A DNA stretch of 40,468 nt, from NCBI GenBank assembly GCA_011364925.1, contig RDOA01000032.1, forward strand, positions 1 to 40,468, written 5' to 3'. This DNA comes from Promethearchaeota archaeon (GTDB lineage: Archaea > Asgardarchaeota > Lokiarchaeia > Sigyniarchaeales > SOKP01). Both the position numbers and the translations under genes were made by a program. Numbering within the stretch: the first letter of the stretch is position 1; each line of letters opens with the position of its first letter. The notes beneath the pieces were generated by a model. That model was given only the letters and a program-made list of their open reading frames with translations, ran no database searches and was not told where the DNA came from. Shown in pieces: positions 1 through 8,010 of this stretch.

Positions 1-498
1 ATATTTAGCCGTCCATGATTTAGCTTTTGCTTCAAACTTCTTTTGAGCCCTGAAATATTGCTCACCCGCCTCGTGGTTAAGAGGGTCTCCGGGGTTAAAG
101 AAGGGAGGTTCAACATGCATCATACCTTTTAGGGCTTCTATAATATTTGTTAAAGTTTTTGAAGGAGTCCAACCTGATGCACCCGTAGAAGCATCTACCT
201 TACCAACTAAGTCAGGATTAATCAAATCTAAACATATGTTAAGTTTTCCAGGAGGAATACTGCTATCGATATTAGGATGCCACATAAGTGTAACTGCGTA
301 GGCATAAGGCGGCGCAAATGGATAATTCTCAGGGAATTTGATCTCAAAAATGAACTTTCCTTTTGCGTATGGAGTTCCTTCCTTACCAATAATAGTTAGA
401 CGAAGGTGATCAATACTCCGACCCCAAGGTTCGATGATGACATTGCTATCATTTTTATACGCTTCAATGGCTTCAGTATAATCGGTTTCTTCTCTCAT
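1..498 (-). CDS. Ubiquitin-conjugating enzyme (E2), 3' end missing
   Basis: E2 enzymes carry ubiquitin on a catalytic cysteine and pass it to a substrate, usually with an E3. I translated the minus strand from ATG at 498; it stays open for 166 residues to the window edge, so the C terminus is missing. Seen: the UBC-fold strand FEIKFPENYPFAPP (51-64), the HPN triad (74-76), and the active-site Cys89 in KLNICLDL. Then comes a long loop before GWTPSKTL (109-116) and a helix NIIEALKGMM. The Cys-to-Trp spacing is 21 residues, much longer than in UbcH5-type E2s (about 8) and the same as I recall for Cdc34/UBE2G. An upstream ATG at 508 hits a stop at once, which supports 498 as the start. No E1, E3 or ubiquitin gene lies in the window; partners may lie to the left. 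The family call is strong; partners and substrate are unknown. Confidence 0.9.
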   Translation of the reverse strand, partial: MREETDYTEAIEAYKNDSNVIIEPWGRSIDHLRLTIIGKEGTPYAKGKFIFEIKFPENYPFAPPYAYAVTLMWHPNIDSSIPPGKLNICLDLINPDLVGKVDASTGASGWTPSKTLTNIIEALKGMMHVEPPFFNPGDPLNHEAGEQYFRAQKKFEAKAKSWTAKY

Positions 499-771
499 GA
501 GATTTCACATTAATTTTGAATTTTTTAAATTTTAATAAATATTAGTTAGGGTTTTCTTTAAAAAAATTTGTGCTATTTTAGATTTTTATTTTAAAAAGAA
601 CAAATTTGAAAATGTATCAAGATTGAAAAGTATTGTTTTTAAAAATTATAAATATCTATAATTAGATTGACATCTAAAAGAAAATCGAAAAAATTATATT
701 ACTACAATAATTAAAAAAATATATTAAGTCCCACCCCCCTTAGCTCAGTTGGTCAGAGCGCGCGGCTGTAG

Positions 772-816
772 ATATCGCGTACTAAGGTGCTTACCTATGA
801 AGTATTGTCAGCCGAT
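772..816 (+). other. Intron 1 of tRNA-Tyr (position 37/38)
   Basis: These 45 nt separate G37 from A38. Removing them leaves a normal seven-base anticodon loop CTGTAGA closed by CGCGG/CCGTG. The 3' part of the intron (CAGCC, 809-813) can pair with GGCTG around the anticodon, as in pre-tRNA splicing substrates. A strict 3-4-3 bulge-helix-bulge at these ends is not formed, so the boundaries may shift by a few bases. Confidence 0.7.
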
Positions 817-838
817 ACCGTGAGGTCCTCGGCTCAAA

Positions 839-867
839 TGAGTTTTCCGTTTCGGAAATAATGGGTC
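839..867 (+). other. Intron 2 of tRNA-Tyr (T-loop, position 59/60)
   Basis: Removing these 29 nt restores a seven-base T loop CTCAAAT between CTCGG and CCGAG. The junction makes an exact bulge-helix-bulge: CTCA (833-836) pairs with TGGG (862-865) as four base pairs including one G-U. The three-base bulges are AAT (837-839) and TCT (866-868), cut after the second base of each. Inside is a hairpin TTTCCG-TTT-CGGAAA. Position 59/60 is a known but uncommon archaeal intron site. Confidence 0.8.
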
Positions 868-1080
868 TCCGAGAGGGGGGACTAATTTTTTCTATTTCGT
901 GCTAATCTTTTTCCAATTTTGAAAAGCTACGATAAAACTAATTTAAGTTATATTACAATATTTTTCTTCATTTATTGGAATCAACTATTATCAGAATTTA
1001 CAAGCAATATAAATTGATAAGTGTTATTGACTGATCTCTTTATCTTAATAAAATTATTATTTTGACCATTATTATTTTCC

Positions 1081-1090
1081 TATATAAATT
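1081..1090 (+). promoter_or_regulatory. TATA box of the Gfo/Idh/MocA gene
   Basis: TATATAAATT lies 16 to 25 nt before the ATG at 1106. That distance places transcription start at or next to the ATG, so the mRNA is probably leaderless. It favours ATG 1106 over the in-frame TTG at 1097. Inferred from sequence only. Confidence 0.5.
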
Positions 1091-1105
1091 GTATGATTGA
1101 GTGAA

Positions 1106-2023
1106 ATGAAAAAGAAGCGAACGGCTGTTATCGGTGCAGGTTGGTTTGGTAGGGCTCATATAAGAAATTTTAATGAGCTTTCTGAGCTTGTTGGTATTTG
1201 TGATACAAATGAGTTCAAATTAAAACAAATATCTGAGGAGTATGAAGGTGTTAACATCTATAATGATGTAGACGACTTAATAAATAACGAAAATATCGAC
1301 GCAGTAAGTATAGTAACCCCCCCAAAATACATCCCGAATATAGCAAAAAAATTTGCACGAGCTGGAATAGATATACTAATGGAGAAACCAATGGCTTTAA
1401 AATTGGAGGATTTGATTTCATTTAAAGAATTTGATAATATTAGAATAATGCCTGGTTTTATTGAGTTGTTCAATCCTGTAGTAGAAAAAGTTCTAAGCTA
1501 TATTGAACAAATTGGAGAAATTATCTCAGTTGCTTCAAAACGCGTTGGATTATACCCTAAGAGAGATTGGGACATGGGTGTTATACTAGATTTGTCTATA
1601 CATGATATTTATTTACAAGAGAAAATTTTTGGAGATATTGAGATTAAAAACGCGTATGGTGTGAAAAAATGCTACAAAGACTCTATCCATGCGGATGCTG
1701 CATTCATTATATTAGATTTTGGAAAAGCTATTGGCCAGATCGAATCAAATTGGCTTACTCCCTCAAAATTTAGAAGAATATATGTTAATGGGGAATTTGG
1801 AGGAATTTCTGCTGACTTTATTACCCAACAGATAAATATTCGAACTGGCATTGATTTACAAGGTGATCATCCAATAACAAAAGATACGATTTTTACGCCA
1901 TTAAAAGGCGATGAGCCTTTAAAGAGAGAGATCCATAATTTTCTCTATGATAAAGAGCAAAGTGTTACTTTAGATGACGGAATAAGAGCACTTGAAATTG
2001 CTTTAAAAATAGTAAATTCTTAA
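1106..2023 (+). CDS. Gfo/Idh/MocA-family NAD(P)-dependent oxidoreductase
   Basis: A soluble dehydrogenase-like protein of 305 residues. The N terminus is a Rossmann fold with GAGWFG (10-15) for the dinucleotide. The family EKP motif is at 93-95 (LMEKPMAL), where the lysine normally takes part in catalysis. The C-terminal half is the expected alpha/beta substrate domain, including LDLSIHDIYL near residue 170, which resembles the family GxxxDxxxH helix with Asp and His kept. Length is a little short for the family (about 330-380). I take ATG 1106 over TTG 1097 because of the TATA spacing. Members act on sugars, inositol or biliverdin; the substrate cannot be read from sequence and the neighbours do not help. 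Confidence 0.8.
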   Translation: MKKKRTAVIGAGWFGRAHIRNFNELSELVGICDTNEFKLKQISEEYEGVNIYNDVDDLINNENIDAVSIVTPPKYIPNIAKKFARAGIDILMEKPMALKLEDLISFKEFDNIRIMPGFIELFNPVVEKVLSYIEQIGEIISVASKRVGLYPKRDWDMGVILDLSIHDIYLQEKIFGDIEIKNAYGVKKCYKDSIHADAAFIILDFGKAIGQIESNWLTPSKFRRIYVNGEFGGISADFITQQINIRTGIDLQGDHPITKDTIFTPLKGDEPLKREIHNFLYDKEQSVTLDDGIRALEIALKIVNS

Positions 2024-2058
2024 TTTCAAGGAATATTACCAAGGATGAGGTTTTAGTG

Positions 2059-2487
2059 ATGAATGAAGATAATAACGATAGCGAACAACACGAACTAGAG
2101 AAGCTGCGATTAAAAAAAATGAAAGCTTTAATGGACGCTCAAAAAAGACAACAAACTACACAAGAACGAGTAGTTTCCATAACTGACAAAGTTCTTTACG
2201 TTTTAAGAGTAGTTTTGACTCCAGATGCTTTTTCTTACTTCGAAAAGATTAGATCAAGCGAACCAATGGTATATCAGGCAATATATAGCGAATTAGTTAG
2301 TCCTGATGTAATTCAAAATATAGATTACTTAATTGCGATTATCAATCGACAAGGGGGTGTGCCTAGAAAGATCCCTATAGACGCAATTGTTTACTTAGAA
2401 CGTAAAGTTAAAGGAGTAAAAAGTAAGATACAGGTGAAAAAAGGGGATGGCGAAATGATGGATCTAAGTTCATTCTTGACTAAATAG
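2059..2487 (+). CDS. PDCD5 (TFAR19)-like DNA-binding protein
   Basis: A 142-residue protein with the archaeal/eukaryotic PDCD5 layout. A charged N-terminal helix (LEKLRLKKMKALMDAQKRQQ) is followed by a compact helical core with VVLTPDAFSYFEKIR and a basic C-terminal tail. In archaea this family is conserved beside translation and transcription genes and can bind DNA; its exact role is not settled. GTG at 2056 is also in frame; I choose the adjacent ATG at 2059, with a purine-rich AAGGATGAGG a few bases before it. It follows the oxidoreductase by 35 nt on the same strand, so co-transcription is possible. The C terminus is somewhat divergent. Confidence 0.75.
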   Translation: MNEDNNDSEQHELEKLRLKKMKALMDAQKRQQTTQERVVSITDKVLYVLRVVLTPDAFSYFEKIRSSEPMVYQAIYSELVSPDVIQNIDYLIAIINRQGGVPRKIPIDAIVYLERKVKGVKSKIQVKKGDGEMMDLSSFLTK

Positions 2488-2516
2488 GATATAGTATCTC
2501 CTGTTTAAGAGGAGAT

Positions 2517-3071
2517 TTATTGCTCTCTTGCTGATATTATAGCGTTAACTTCCCATTCTCCATTATTCAATAAGCTAGCGTCAATACTAGAAAATTGAAA
2601 AGCAAATGGTCGTTTAAAAATTTGTTGAATCATTGGACTAAAAGAACTTACTGCAAAGATAAGAAGTCTTTTTAATATGCTTTCTACTTTTGTTTCTATA
2701 TTCAAAGTATTAATTGTTTCTTTAATTACATCAATTTCTGCTAAATTATAATGATAATTGTAAATTAATTTGAAATCTACGGGTGTTGGAGCTTCCGGAT
2801 GCGATAAAGTTAAACCTCTTTTTCTGAATGGAAAAAGTGTGTTTAGGTAAAAATTAAAGATTTCTTCGTAATGATCCTTAAGTAAATAGGAAATTCGGGA
2901 ACCATCCTTATATTTTGGCCAATAAGATTGCATTAGTTCGAGTAACCGAGGATAATTTTTGAATTTGTTTTCACTCTCTTTTTGTAAATAGTTTAAAAGC
3001 TTGTTCTTTAAAGGTTTGAATTCATTGTCTTTAGCAACGCGTTCGACAAATTTCCTAAATCTTTGGCTCAT
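2517..3071 (-). CDS. Hypothetical protein, mostly helical
   Basis: I do not recognise this 184-residue protein. It starts at ATG 3071 with a basic helical segment (SQRFRKFVERVAKD) and has no signal peptide or clear membrane helix. The middle has an aromatic stretch (IYNYHYNLAEIDVIKETI) and the C terminus looks like alternating strands (QFSSIDASLL, WEVNAIISA). It converges with PDCD5 (30-nt gap) and diverges from the HDAC gene, with its own promoter region between 3072 and 3249. No cysteine pairs or catalytic motifs are seen. Coding is supported by length and clean spacing only. Confidence 0.6.
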   Translation of the reverse strand: MSQRFRKFVERVAKDNEFKPLKNKLLNYLQKESENKFKNYPRLLELMQSYWPKYKDGSRISYLLKDHYEEIFNFYLNTLFPFRKRGLTLSHPEAPTPVDFKLIYNYHYNLAEIDVIKETINTLNIETKVESILKRLLIFAVSSFSPMIQQIFKRPFAFQFSSIDASLLNNGEWEVNAIISAREQ

Positions 3072-3249
3072 TTTATGAAGAAGAGGAATAATTTACTTGG
3101 TACATTACACTAATACCTATAATTCTTAATATGATACTCCGATAATATATTTTATGGTGTTCTAAGGGTTATTCCAAGTATAAATTTAATAGATCAATTT
3201 ATAAAATATCTTTAGTAAAAATAAAAAGATGATTTAATTTATTTATATC

Positions 3250-4440
3250 ATGCGAGACAAGGTTGCTTTAATTTATACTGATAAATACCAAGATTACAAT
3301 TTTGGTCCAGATCATCCTCTACGTCCTCTTAGGTTAGAATTGACGTACGATCTTATGAAAAAACTAAATCTTCTAAATCATAAAAGGATTGAATTAAAAG
3401 AACCCTCCTCAGCTACCAGAGAGCAAATTGAACGCGTCCATGATCCGGAATATGTAAATATTGTTAAAAAGTTAAGTGATAATCCAAACGATAGCTCGAT
3501 TCACCCATATGAATATGGTTTAGGTCCAGGGGATAACCCAATATTTAAAGGAATGTATGAAGCATCTGCGTTAGTCTGTGGAGCAAGTATATTAGCTGCA
3601 GATTTAGTTTGGAATAATGAGGATACCATGGTTGGTTTTAATCCCGCAGGGGGTTTACACCACGCGGGCAAGAGAAGAGCTTCAGGATTTTGTATATTCA
3701 ATGATATTGCAGTTGCTATGCATCACTTAAAACAACTGAAAAAAGATATAAGAATTGCTTATGTAGATATAGACTGTCATCACGGAGATGGAGTACAATG
3801 GCTGTTTTACGACGATCCTAATGTTCTAACCATATCCTTTCATGAAAGTGGAAATTTTCTTTTCCCGGGTACAGGACATTCCAACGAAATTGGTGAGGGA
3901 GCGGGAAAAGGTTATTCCATAAACTTTCCCCTACTTCCAAATACTAGTGATAGAATGCTAGTTAAATTATTTAGATATTGCGTACCAAGGCTTTTGGATG
4001 CTTATGATCCTGATATTCTATTTACTCAACTTGGAGTAGATATGCATTATAACGACCCACTCACTCAGATGGGGGTTTCTATATCCGCATACAGAGACAT
4101 TGCTCAAACAATTTATACAAGTACTCATGATTATTGTAAAAACAAATGGGTTGCTGTCGGAGGTGGTGGGTATTTAATGACTGTCGTACCCCGAGCATGG
4201 TCCATTTTTCTTGCTCGAATGTTAGATGTTGATTTAAAGAATGAACTTCCTCCTGAATGGATAGAAAAAGTAAAAAAAGATGTTCCTGGAGAGGAAGTTC
4301 CTTATTTATTGTGGGATCGGGACGATAGAACCGAAGTTCAACTCCTCTCCCATCCAGAATTAACAAAAAAGATGATTGATTACAACAATAGCTTAAAATC
4401 TCTCTGTGATAACGAATTCGTGCCAAATATCTCTAGATAA
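3250..4440 (+). CDS. Class I HDAC / AcuC-like zinc deacetylase
   Basis: A 396-residue arginase-deacetylase fold enzyme that removes acetyl groups from lysine or small amides. Catalytic residues are all visible: the His pair in GLHHAG (137-138), zinc ligands Asp175 and His177 in DIDCHHGDG, Asp264 in LGVDMHYNDP, and the transition-state Tyr308 in GGGGY. The substrate tunnel sequence SGFCIFNDIAVA (145-156) is typical. Family length is 370-400, so it looks complete. AcuC homologues deacetylate acetyl-CoA synthetase in bacteria; the target here is unknown and no acetyltransferase is nearby. TTTATATC directly precedes the ATG, and another AT-rich box is at 3196-3207. Confidence 0.92.
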   Translation: MRDKVALIYTDKYQDYNFGPDHPLRPLRLELTYDLMKKLNLLNHKRIELKEPSSATREQIERVHDPEYVNIVKKLSDNPNDSSIHPYEYGLGPGDNPIFKGMYEASALVCGASILAADLVWNNEDTMVGFNPAGGLHHAGKRRASGFCIFNDIAVAMHHLKQLKKDIRIAYVDIDCHHGDGVQWLFYDDPNVLTISFHESGNFLFPGTGHSNEIGEGAGKGYSINFPLLPNTSDRMLVKLFRYCVPRLLDAYDPDILFTQLGVDMHYNDPLTQMGVSISAYRDIAQTIYTSTHDYCKNKWVAVGGGGYLMTVVPRAWSIFLARMLDVDLKNELPPEWIEKVKKDVPGEEVPYLLWDRDDRTEVQLLSHPELTKKMIDYNNSLKSLCDNEFVPNISR

Positions 4441-4622
4441 CTATAGAGATTACTATTAATACTTTCAAAATTCAAATTCAATTAAGCCTATAGGATATTA
4501 TTATTGTAACATAAAGGAATATAGGTAAGTTGACATTTTTTAAAGGGGATAAAAATAAATTTTGGTATTTTATTATGAATTTAAAAAGATCCGTTTAGTT
4601 AAACCATGTTTTTAATTTGAAA

Positions 4623-5897
4623 ATGCGTGAACTTAAAACTTTTTTTGCATATGAATTAGAGGACACAGGAGAACGCAGGGAGTTGGATTTTTCTGAGAGC
4701 GAGATAGAACAAAATCTTCATCCAGAACAAGTTCTGGTACTTGTTCGAGAAGATTTAAGGAGAATATTCATATGGAAAGGAGCTAAATCTCCCGTGAAAA
4801 GACGATTTATAAGTTCTAAAGTAGCACAGGAAATTCAGGTAGATCTAATGAAGGATTCTCGTTTCCATCAATGCAAAATTGTATCTGTTGATCAAGGAGA
4901 CGAGATTCAAGAATTTCTTGATGCATTTAATATGGAACCAATGAAAGTGAAAGAAAAATTACCCGATATGAGGTATATTCGTAACAGTGAAAAACCCCGT
5001 TTTAAAAAAACAAGAGTTTTTTCCGTTTTTCACGATAAATTCTTACAAGAATTCAATGATAGAACGCTTAATCGAAAAGCAGATGAATTTTGTGAAGAAC
5101 AAGAATTTAGAATAAGTGAACACCTCACTTTAAAATTAATAAACGGACACACAATTATACATATAGACAATGAACCATTCCGTCAATGCAAGTACCTACT
5201 TTTGAACCTCACTTCAAAAGATTTTGCCAAATTTGAACATATTGATTCGATTGATGAGGCTTTTGAGATTTATAACAGAATGGATAAAAAGCATGAAGAA
5301 GATCATGATTTAATTGATCCAGTATCTGAATTTGTTGGGCATTGTTCTAATCTTCAAGCGTGGTATGAAAATGATTACGATCTTAGAATTCTACATAGCA
5401 GTTTGTCCATTCCTTTACTGAAAAAACTTGCCTTTTTAGGGGATAAAATGGCTGCTATTCGGCTTAAAGAGAGCATTGCAACTAGAATTGCTTCTAAAAA
5501 TTACAATACAATCATTTTTTATCTAAACGAAAAATACTTAAAACTATTTTCAAACGAAGAGTTAGAAGGAATGTTTGAAGATTGGCTAGATCAGGACATT
5601 AAATTCACCTTGATGGAGAAAAGGAGATTATGGTATCCCCTGCTTAAAGAATTGATTGAAAGGGGAATATCTAAAGCGCAAAAAGTAATCAAAGATGAAA
5701 TTAAATATTATCTAAAAGAAGACAATTTTGATGCGTATCGGTATCTATTAAATAAAGATTTTTTTAAACATCTTACTATAGAAGATCTGGAAGAAATTTA
5801 TGAATTCGTTCCAAAGAAAGATAAAGTCGCTCTACAACGTATTGAATCGTCAATCCTTAAAGCCACTCTTAAAAAGAGAAGAAATTCAGAAGTTTAA
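4623..5897 (+). CDS. Gelsolin-like domain fused to a helical domain
   Basis: A 424-residue two-part protein. Residues about 36-102 read like a gelsolin repeat: VLVLVREDLRRIFIWKGA, then a basic helix with FISSKVAQEIQVDL, then CKIVSVDQGDEIQEFLDAF. Gelsolin repeats bind actin and calcium in eukaryotes, and Asgard archaea encode actin, profilin and gelsolin-like proteins. A second beta-rich part is at about 145-200. The remaining C-terminal half is helical and contains VGHCSNLQAWYENDYD and PLLKKLAFLGDKMAA. I recall similar text at the C termini of Lokiarchaeal LRR proteins. TTG 4617 is in frame; ATG 4623 is preferred. An actin-regulating role is inference. No actin gene is in the window. Confidence 0.6.
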   Translation: MRELKTFFAYELEDTGERRELDFSESEIEQNLHPEQVLVLVREDLRRIFIWKGAKSPVKRRFISSKVAQEIQVDLMKDSRFHQCKIVSVDQGDEIQEFLDAFNMEPMKVKEKLPDMRYIRNSEKPRFKKTRVFSVFHDKFLQEFNDRTLNRKADEFCEEQEFRISEHLTLKLINGHTIIHIDNEPFRQCKYLLLNLTSKDFAKFEHIDSIDEAFEIYNRMDKKHEEDHDLIDPVSEFVGHCSNLQAWYENDYDLRILHSSLSIPLLKKLAFLGDKMAAIRLKESIATRIASKNYNTIIFYLNEKYLKLFSNEELEGMFEDWLDQDIKFTLMEKRRLWYPLLKELIERGISKAQKVIKDEIKYYLKEDNFDAYRYLLNKDFFKHLTIEDLEEIYEFVPKKDKVALQRIESSILKATLKKRRNSEV

Positions 5898-5928
5898 AGA
5901 ACATAGAAAAGATTTAAAATTCATTCTA

Positions 5929-6642
5929 TTAGCTCTCAAGAATACTATTCTTTTTTAATATCCAATTATCAATCATGAAATTTTGGGAAATATTATTAAT
6001 AGAATTATAATTGGAACGAATTAGTGATTTTGGAATCCAGATTTCTTTTTTATCTCCAAACTGGATAAGCAAAGCTTTTTCAGTTTCTCCTTCAATAACA
6101 CCATTAATGTTTGTGATTTCGTTTTCATTATGCTCTACAGATTCTTTAACAGATGGAAGCTCGTTTGAATTTTGTAATTTCTTGGTTATCTTCTTATGTT
6201 TCGGATTTTCTATAGCTATTTTAGAAGGCACCAAATTTGGAACTGTAGCAAACTCAATTTTTTCTTTAATCAAATGGTTTATTAACCGCCTAAAGATTTC
6301 AATTTGGGCAAAATTTAGCATTTTAGAATAATTACCAATATATACTAAAAGTTTATTTTTCTTTTGGTCTTCCCACTTAAATGAAATTTGTGTCTTTACA
6401 TCATTAAAATTATGAAAACTTGACCAAGATTCTAGATTTCTCTCCAAAACTTCAAAAATCATCACAATTTCGTCTAGATTGCATTTAATCGTTTTTCCTT
6501 CCCCTAAAGACGGTTTTTCCCATGATCCATCAGGTTTCCTCTTGATACACTTTAAAAATATATGAGGTTCTGATTTTGAAGAACTAATTATTGTTAGCCC
6601 TGTTGATTGCCCAAAAAAACTTTGACTATGCTTATCTACCAT
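5929..6642 (-). CDS. Unknown two-domain protein, possibly nucleic-acid binding
   Basis: A 237-residue protein. The N-terminal part (about 10-135) has FLKCIKRKPDGSWEKPS, a GEGKTIKCNLDEIVMIFEVL stretch and then NYSKMLNFAQIEIFRRLI. That pattern of strands and one long helix resembles PC4/whirly-like single-stranded DNA-binding modules, but I cannot confirm it. A low-complexity linker (about 145-180) leads to a C-terminal beta domain (GVIEGETEKALLIQFGDKKE, IWIPKSLI). That second part looks like a short module found at the ends of archaeal proteins. Start: ATG 6642 is chosen over GTG 6651 because GTGATA lies just upstream as a weak ribosome site. It converges with the gelsolin-like gene. Confidence 0.55.
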   Translation of the reverse strand: MVDKHSQSFFGQSTGLTIISSSKSEPHIFLKCIKRKPDGSWEKPSLGEGKTIKCNLDEIVMIFEVLERNLESWSSFHNFNDVKTQISFKWEDQKKNKLLVYIGNYSKMLNFAQIEIFRRLINHLIKEKIEFATVPNLVPSKIAIENPKHKKITKKLQNSNELPSVKESVEHNENEITNINGVIEGETEKALLIQFGDKKEIWIPKSLIRSNYNSINNISQNFMIDNWILKKNSILES

Positions 6643-6828
6643 TTTTATCACGAATTAATAGTAAAATTCACTTTTTTATTGTATACAGTTAAATGAATTT
6701 TTAATACACTAATCTTATTTAAAGAAAAAATTGGGCTAAAATTCAAGAATTTGCCAAACTGTTTTCATATATTAATTATTTGAAACTACAGCTAAAAATA
6801 GAATATTTTCATCCAAATTTTTGGCGAC

Positions 6829-7650
6829 ATGAAAGAAATCTCACTAATTAGCACTCCCGCAGAATCTTATTCACATAAGGCAATTAAACTCTTTTTGTAT
6901 AAATATATCTATGAAAATGATAAACAAGTTGAAGTAAGATCTCTTGAAAAGTTCTTTGGTAATCGATTTGCCGATGTTTATTTTCGACTTAAGGATGGCC
7001 AAGAAATAGCGGTAGAAGTTCAGAACTCTAAAATTTCACCAAAAGAAATCATTAATAGGTTTAACGATTATAACAAACTAGGAGTGTATGTCCTTTGGAT
7101 TTTGTACGGGGAGGGAAAATGCGTTGCTTCACATAAATACCCAAATAACGCTAAACTTGTGAAGATTAGTTTAGCAGAAAAAACTCTTCACCACATTTAT
7201 GGTGGTCGCGTTTATTATGTTAATCTCGATTTTCGTGATAATAAAATTTCTCTTCAACACCCTTTTGCTCTTCATTTTTCAAAGCCCTTCCAAAAAAAAT
7301 TCAGGGGTATTTTTAAAGCTCGCTACGACAGCTATTTTTACCGAGATTCTATCTTTACTATGATCCCAAATTGGAATTTGATGTGCACGAAATTTTCCGG
7401 ATATAAAATTGCTCGGTTTTATGATAAAAATCTAAAAATAGTGTTAAAAGAAAAGGTGAAAAAAATTTACGATGGAGAGAAAACGAAGAGTAGAAACGAT
7501 AAAAAAATACTTCAGGTTTTGTTAGATACTTTCGAGAAAAATTATGGACGATATATGGTTTTTTATGTGATATTTGAATTATTAAATGAAAATAAAATCG
7601 AATTTTGTAGAAAAGTTCAAGTAAGAATAAGAAAAAAAATCTTTAAGTAA
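6829..7650 (+). CDS. CoiA-like PD-(D/E)XK nuclease family protein
   Basis: A 273-residue protein. Residues 14-100 match the competence CoiA-like nuclease layout: SHKAIKLFLYKYI with a His at 16, then RFADVYF with Asp49, then EIAVEVQNS with Glu63 and Gln65. These are the PD-(D/E)XK catalytic positions (D...EXQ). The following helix RFNDYNKLGVYVLWIL is also typical. The C-terminal 150 residues are lysine- and aromatic-rich with no domain I know. In bacteria CoiA promotes recombination after DNA uptake; many archaeal relatives are uncharacterised. It stands alone, with no helicase, recombinase or uptake genes beside it. Confidence 0.7.
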   Translation: MKEISLISTPAESYSHKAIKLFLYKYIYENDKQVEVRSLEKFFGNRFADVYFRLKDGQEIAVEVQNSKISPKEIINRFNDYNKLGVYVLWILYGEGKCVASHKYPNNAKLVKISLAEKTLHHIYGGRVYYVNLDFRDNKISLQHPFALHFSKPFQKKFRGIFKARYDSYFYRDSIFTMIPNWNLMCTKFSGYKIARFYDKNLKIVLKEKVKKIYDGEKTKSRNDKKILQVLLDTFEKNYGRYMVFYVIFELLNENKIEFCRKVQVRIRKKIFK

Positions 7651-7792
7651 TTTGCGTCAAATTTTTTTTTGTATTCTATAATTTTTCATACTTTCAAGAA
7701 ATTTTTAACAAAATACTTTAAAATTTCGATTAAAAAAATAGTAGTGAACACGATTTAGATTTTCCTTTTTGTCATGTGAAAATATAGATATC

Positions 7793-7800
7793 TTTAAATA
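7793..7800 (+). promoter_or_regulatory. TATA-like box before the candidate RNA
   Basis: TTTAAATA sits 38-45 nt before the first base of the predicted closing stem at 7838. Transcription would start near 7825-7830. There is no open reading frame downstream until 8211, which fits an RNA gene. Inferred only. Confidence 0.35.
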
Positions 7801-7837
7801 GTTATGCAATCAATATTAAACTAGTAAAAAAAAAATT

Positions 7838-8010
7838 GGAGACCACGATTACATAATATATTCTTATACCTAAAGAGTCTAAGGACTCAATACCTCAACC
7901 CTTAAAAAAGTTCGGATTTACCGATTTTCGAGGAACCCTGTTATTAGATAAATACGTCTCCTCTTTTTATATTTTTGAACATCGTGGCTTCCGATTTTTC
8001 CTCCTTTTTT
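7838..8010 (+). ncRNA. Candidate structured non-coding RNA
   Basis: This lies inside the 560-nt gap 7651-8210, where no convincing reading frame is seen. Paired elements: GGAGAC (7838-7843) with GTCTCC (7956-7961); CCACGAT (7843-7849) with ATCGTGG (7981-7987); hairpin GAGTC-TAAG-GACTC (7875-7888); and CCTC (7893-7896) with GAGG (7930-7933) enclosing TCGG-ATTTA-CCGA (7912-7924). The first two pairings cross, so they form a pseudoknot or two exclusive folds. The 3' end is a pyrimidine tract CCTCCTTTTTT (8000-8010), like the terminator near 37890. It does not match tRNA, 5S, SRP or RNase P as I know them. Strand and ends are inferred. Confidence 0.4.

Larger units (their letters stand above)
734..881 (+). 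tRNA. tRNA-Tyr (GTA) with two introns
   Basis: The acceptor stem is CCCCCCT (734-740) with AGGGGGG (874-880), then discriminator A881; CCA is not encoded. C1-G72 is typical of archaeal and eukaryotic tRNA-Tyr. D arm GCTC/GAGC starts at 743. Anticodon stem CGCGG (761-765) pairs with CCGTG (818-822), anticodon GTA at 768-770, G37 at 771. Between G37 and A38 (817) lies an intron of about 45 nt (772-816). T stem CTCGG (828-832) pairs with CCGAG (869-873), and its loop is split by a second intron of 29 nt (839-867). A TATA-like TTATATT is at 694-700. Exact ends of the first intron are inferred; its bulge-helix-bulge is not perfect. Confidence 0.9.

Noticed and set aside
4079-4426. 115-residue minus-strand reading frame inside the HDAC gene
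   Set aside because: It lies entirely within the well-supported HDAC coding region in another frame, with no promoter or motif of its own.
7838-8010. RNase P RNA or SRP RNA
   Set aside because: The conserved cores of either RNA are not present and the length is too short for both.
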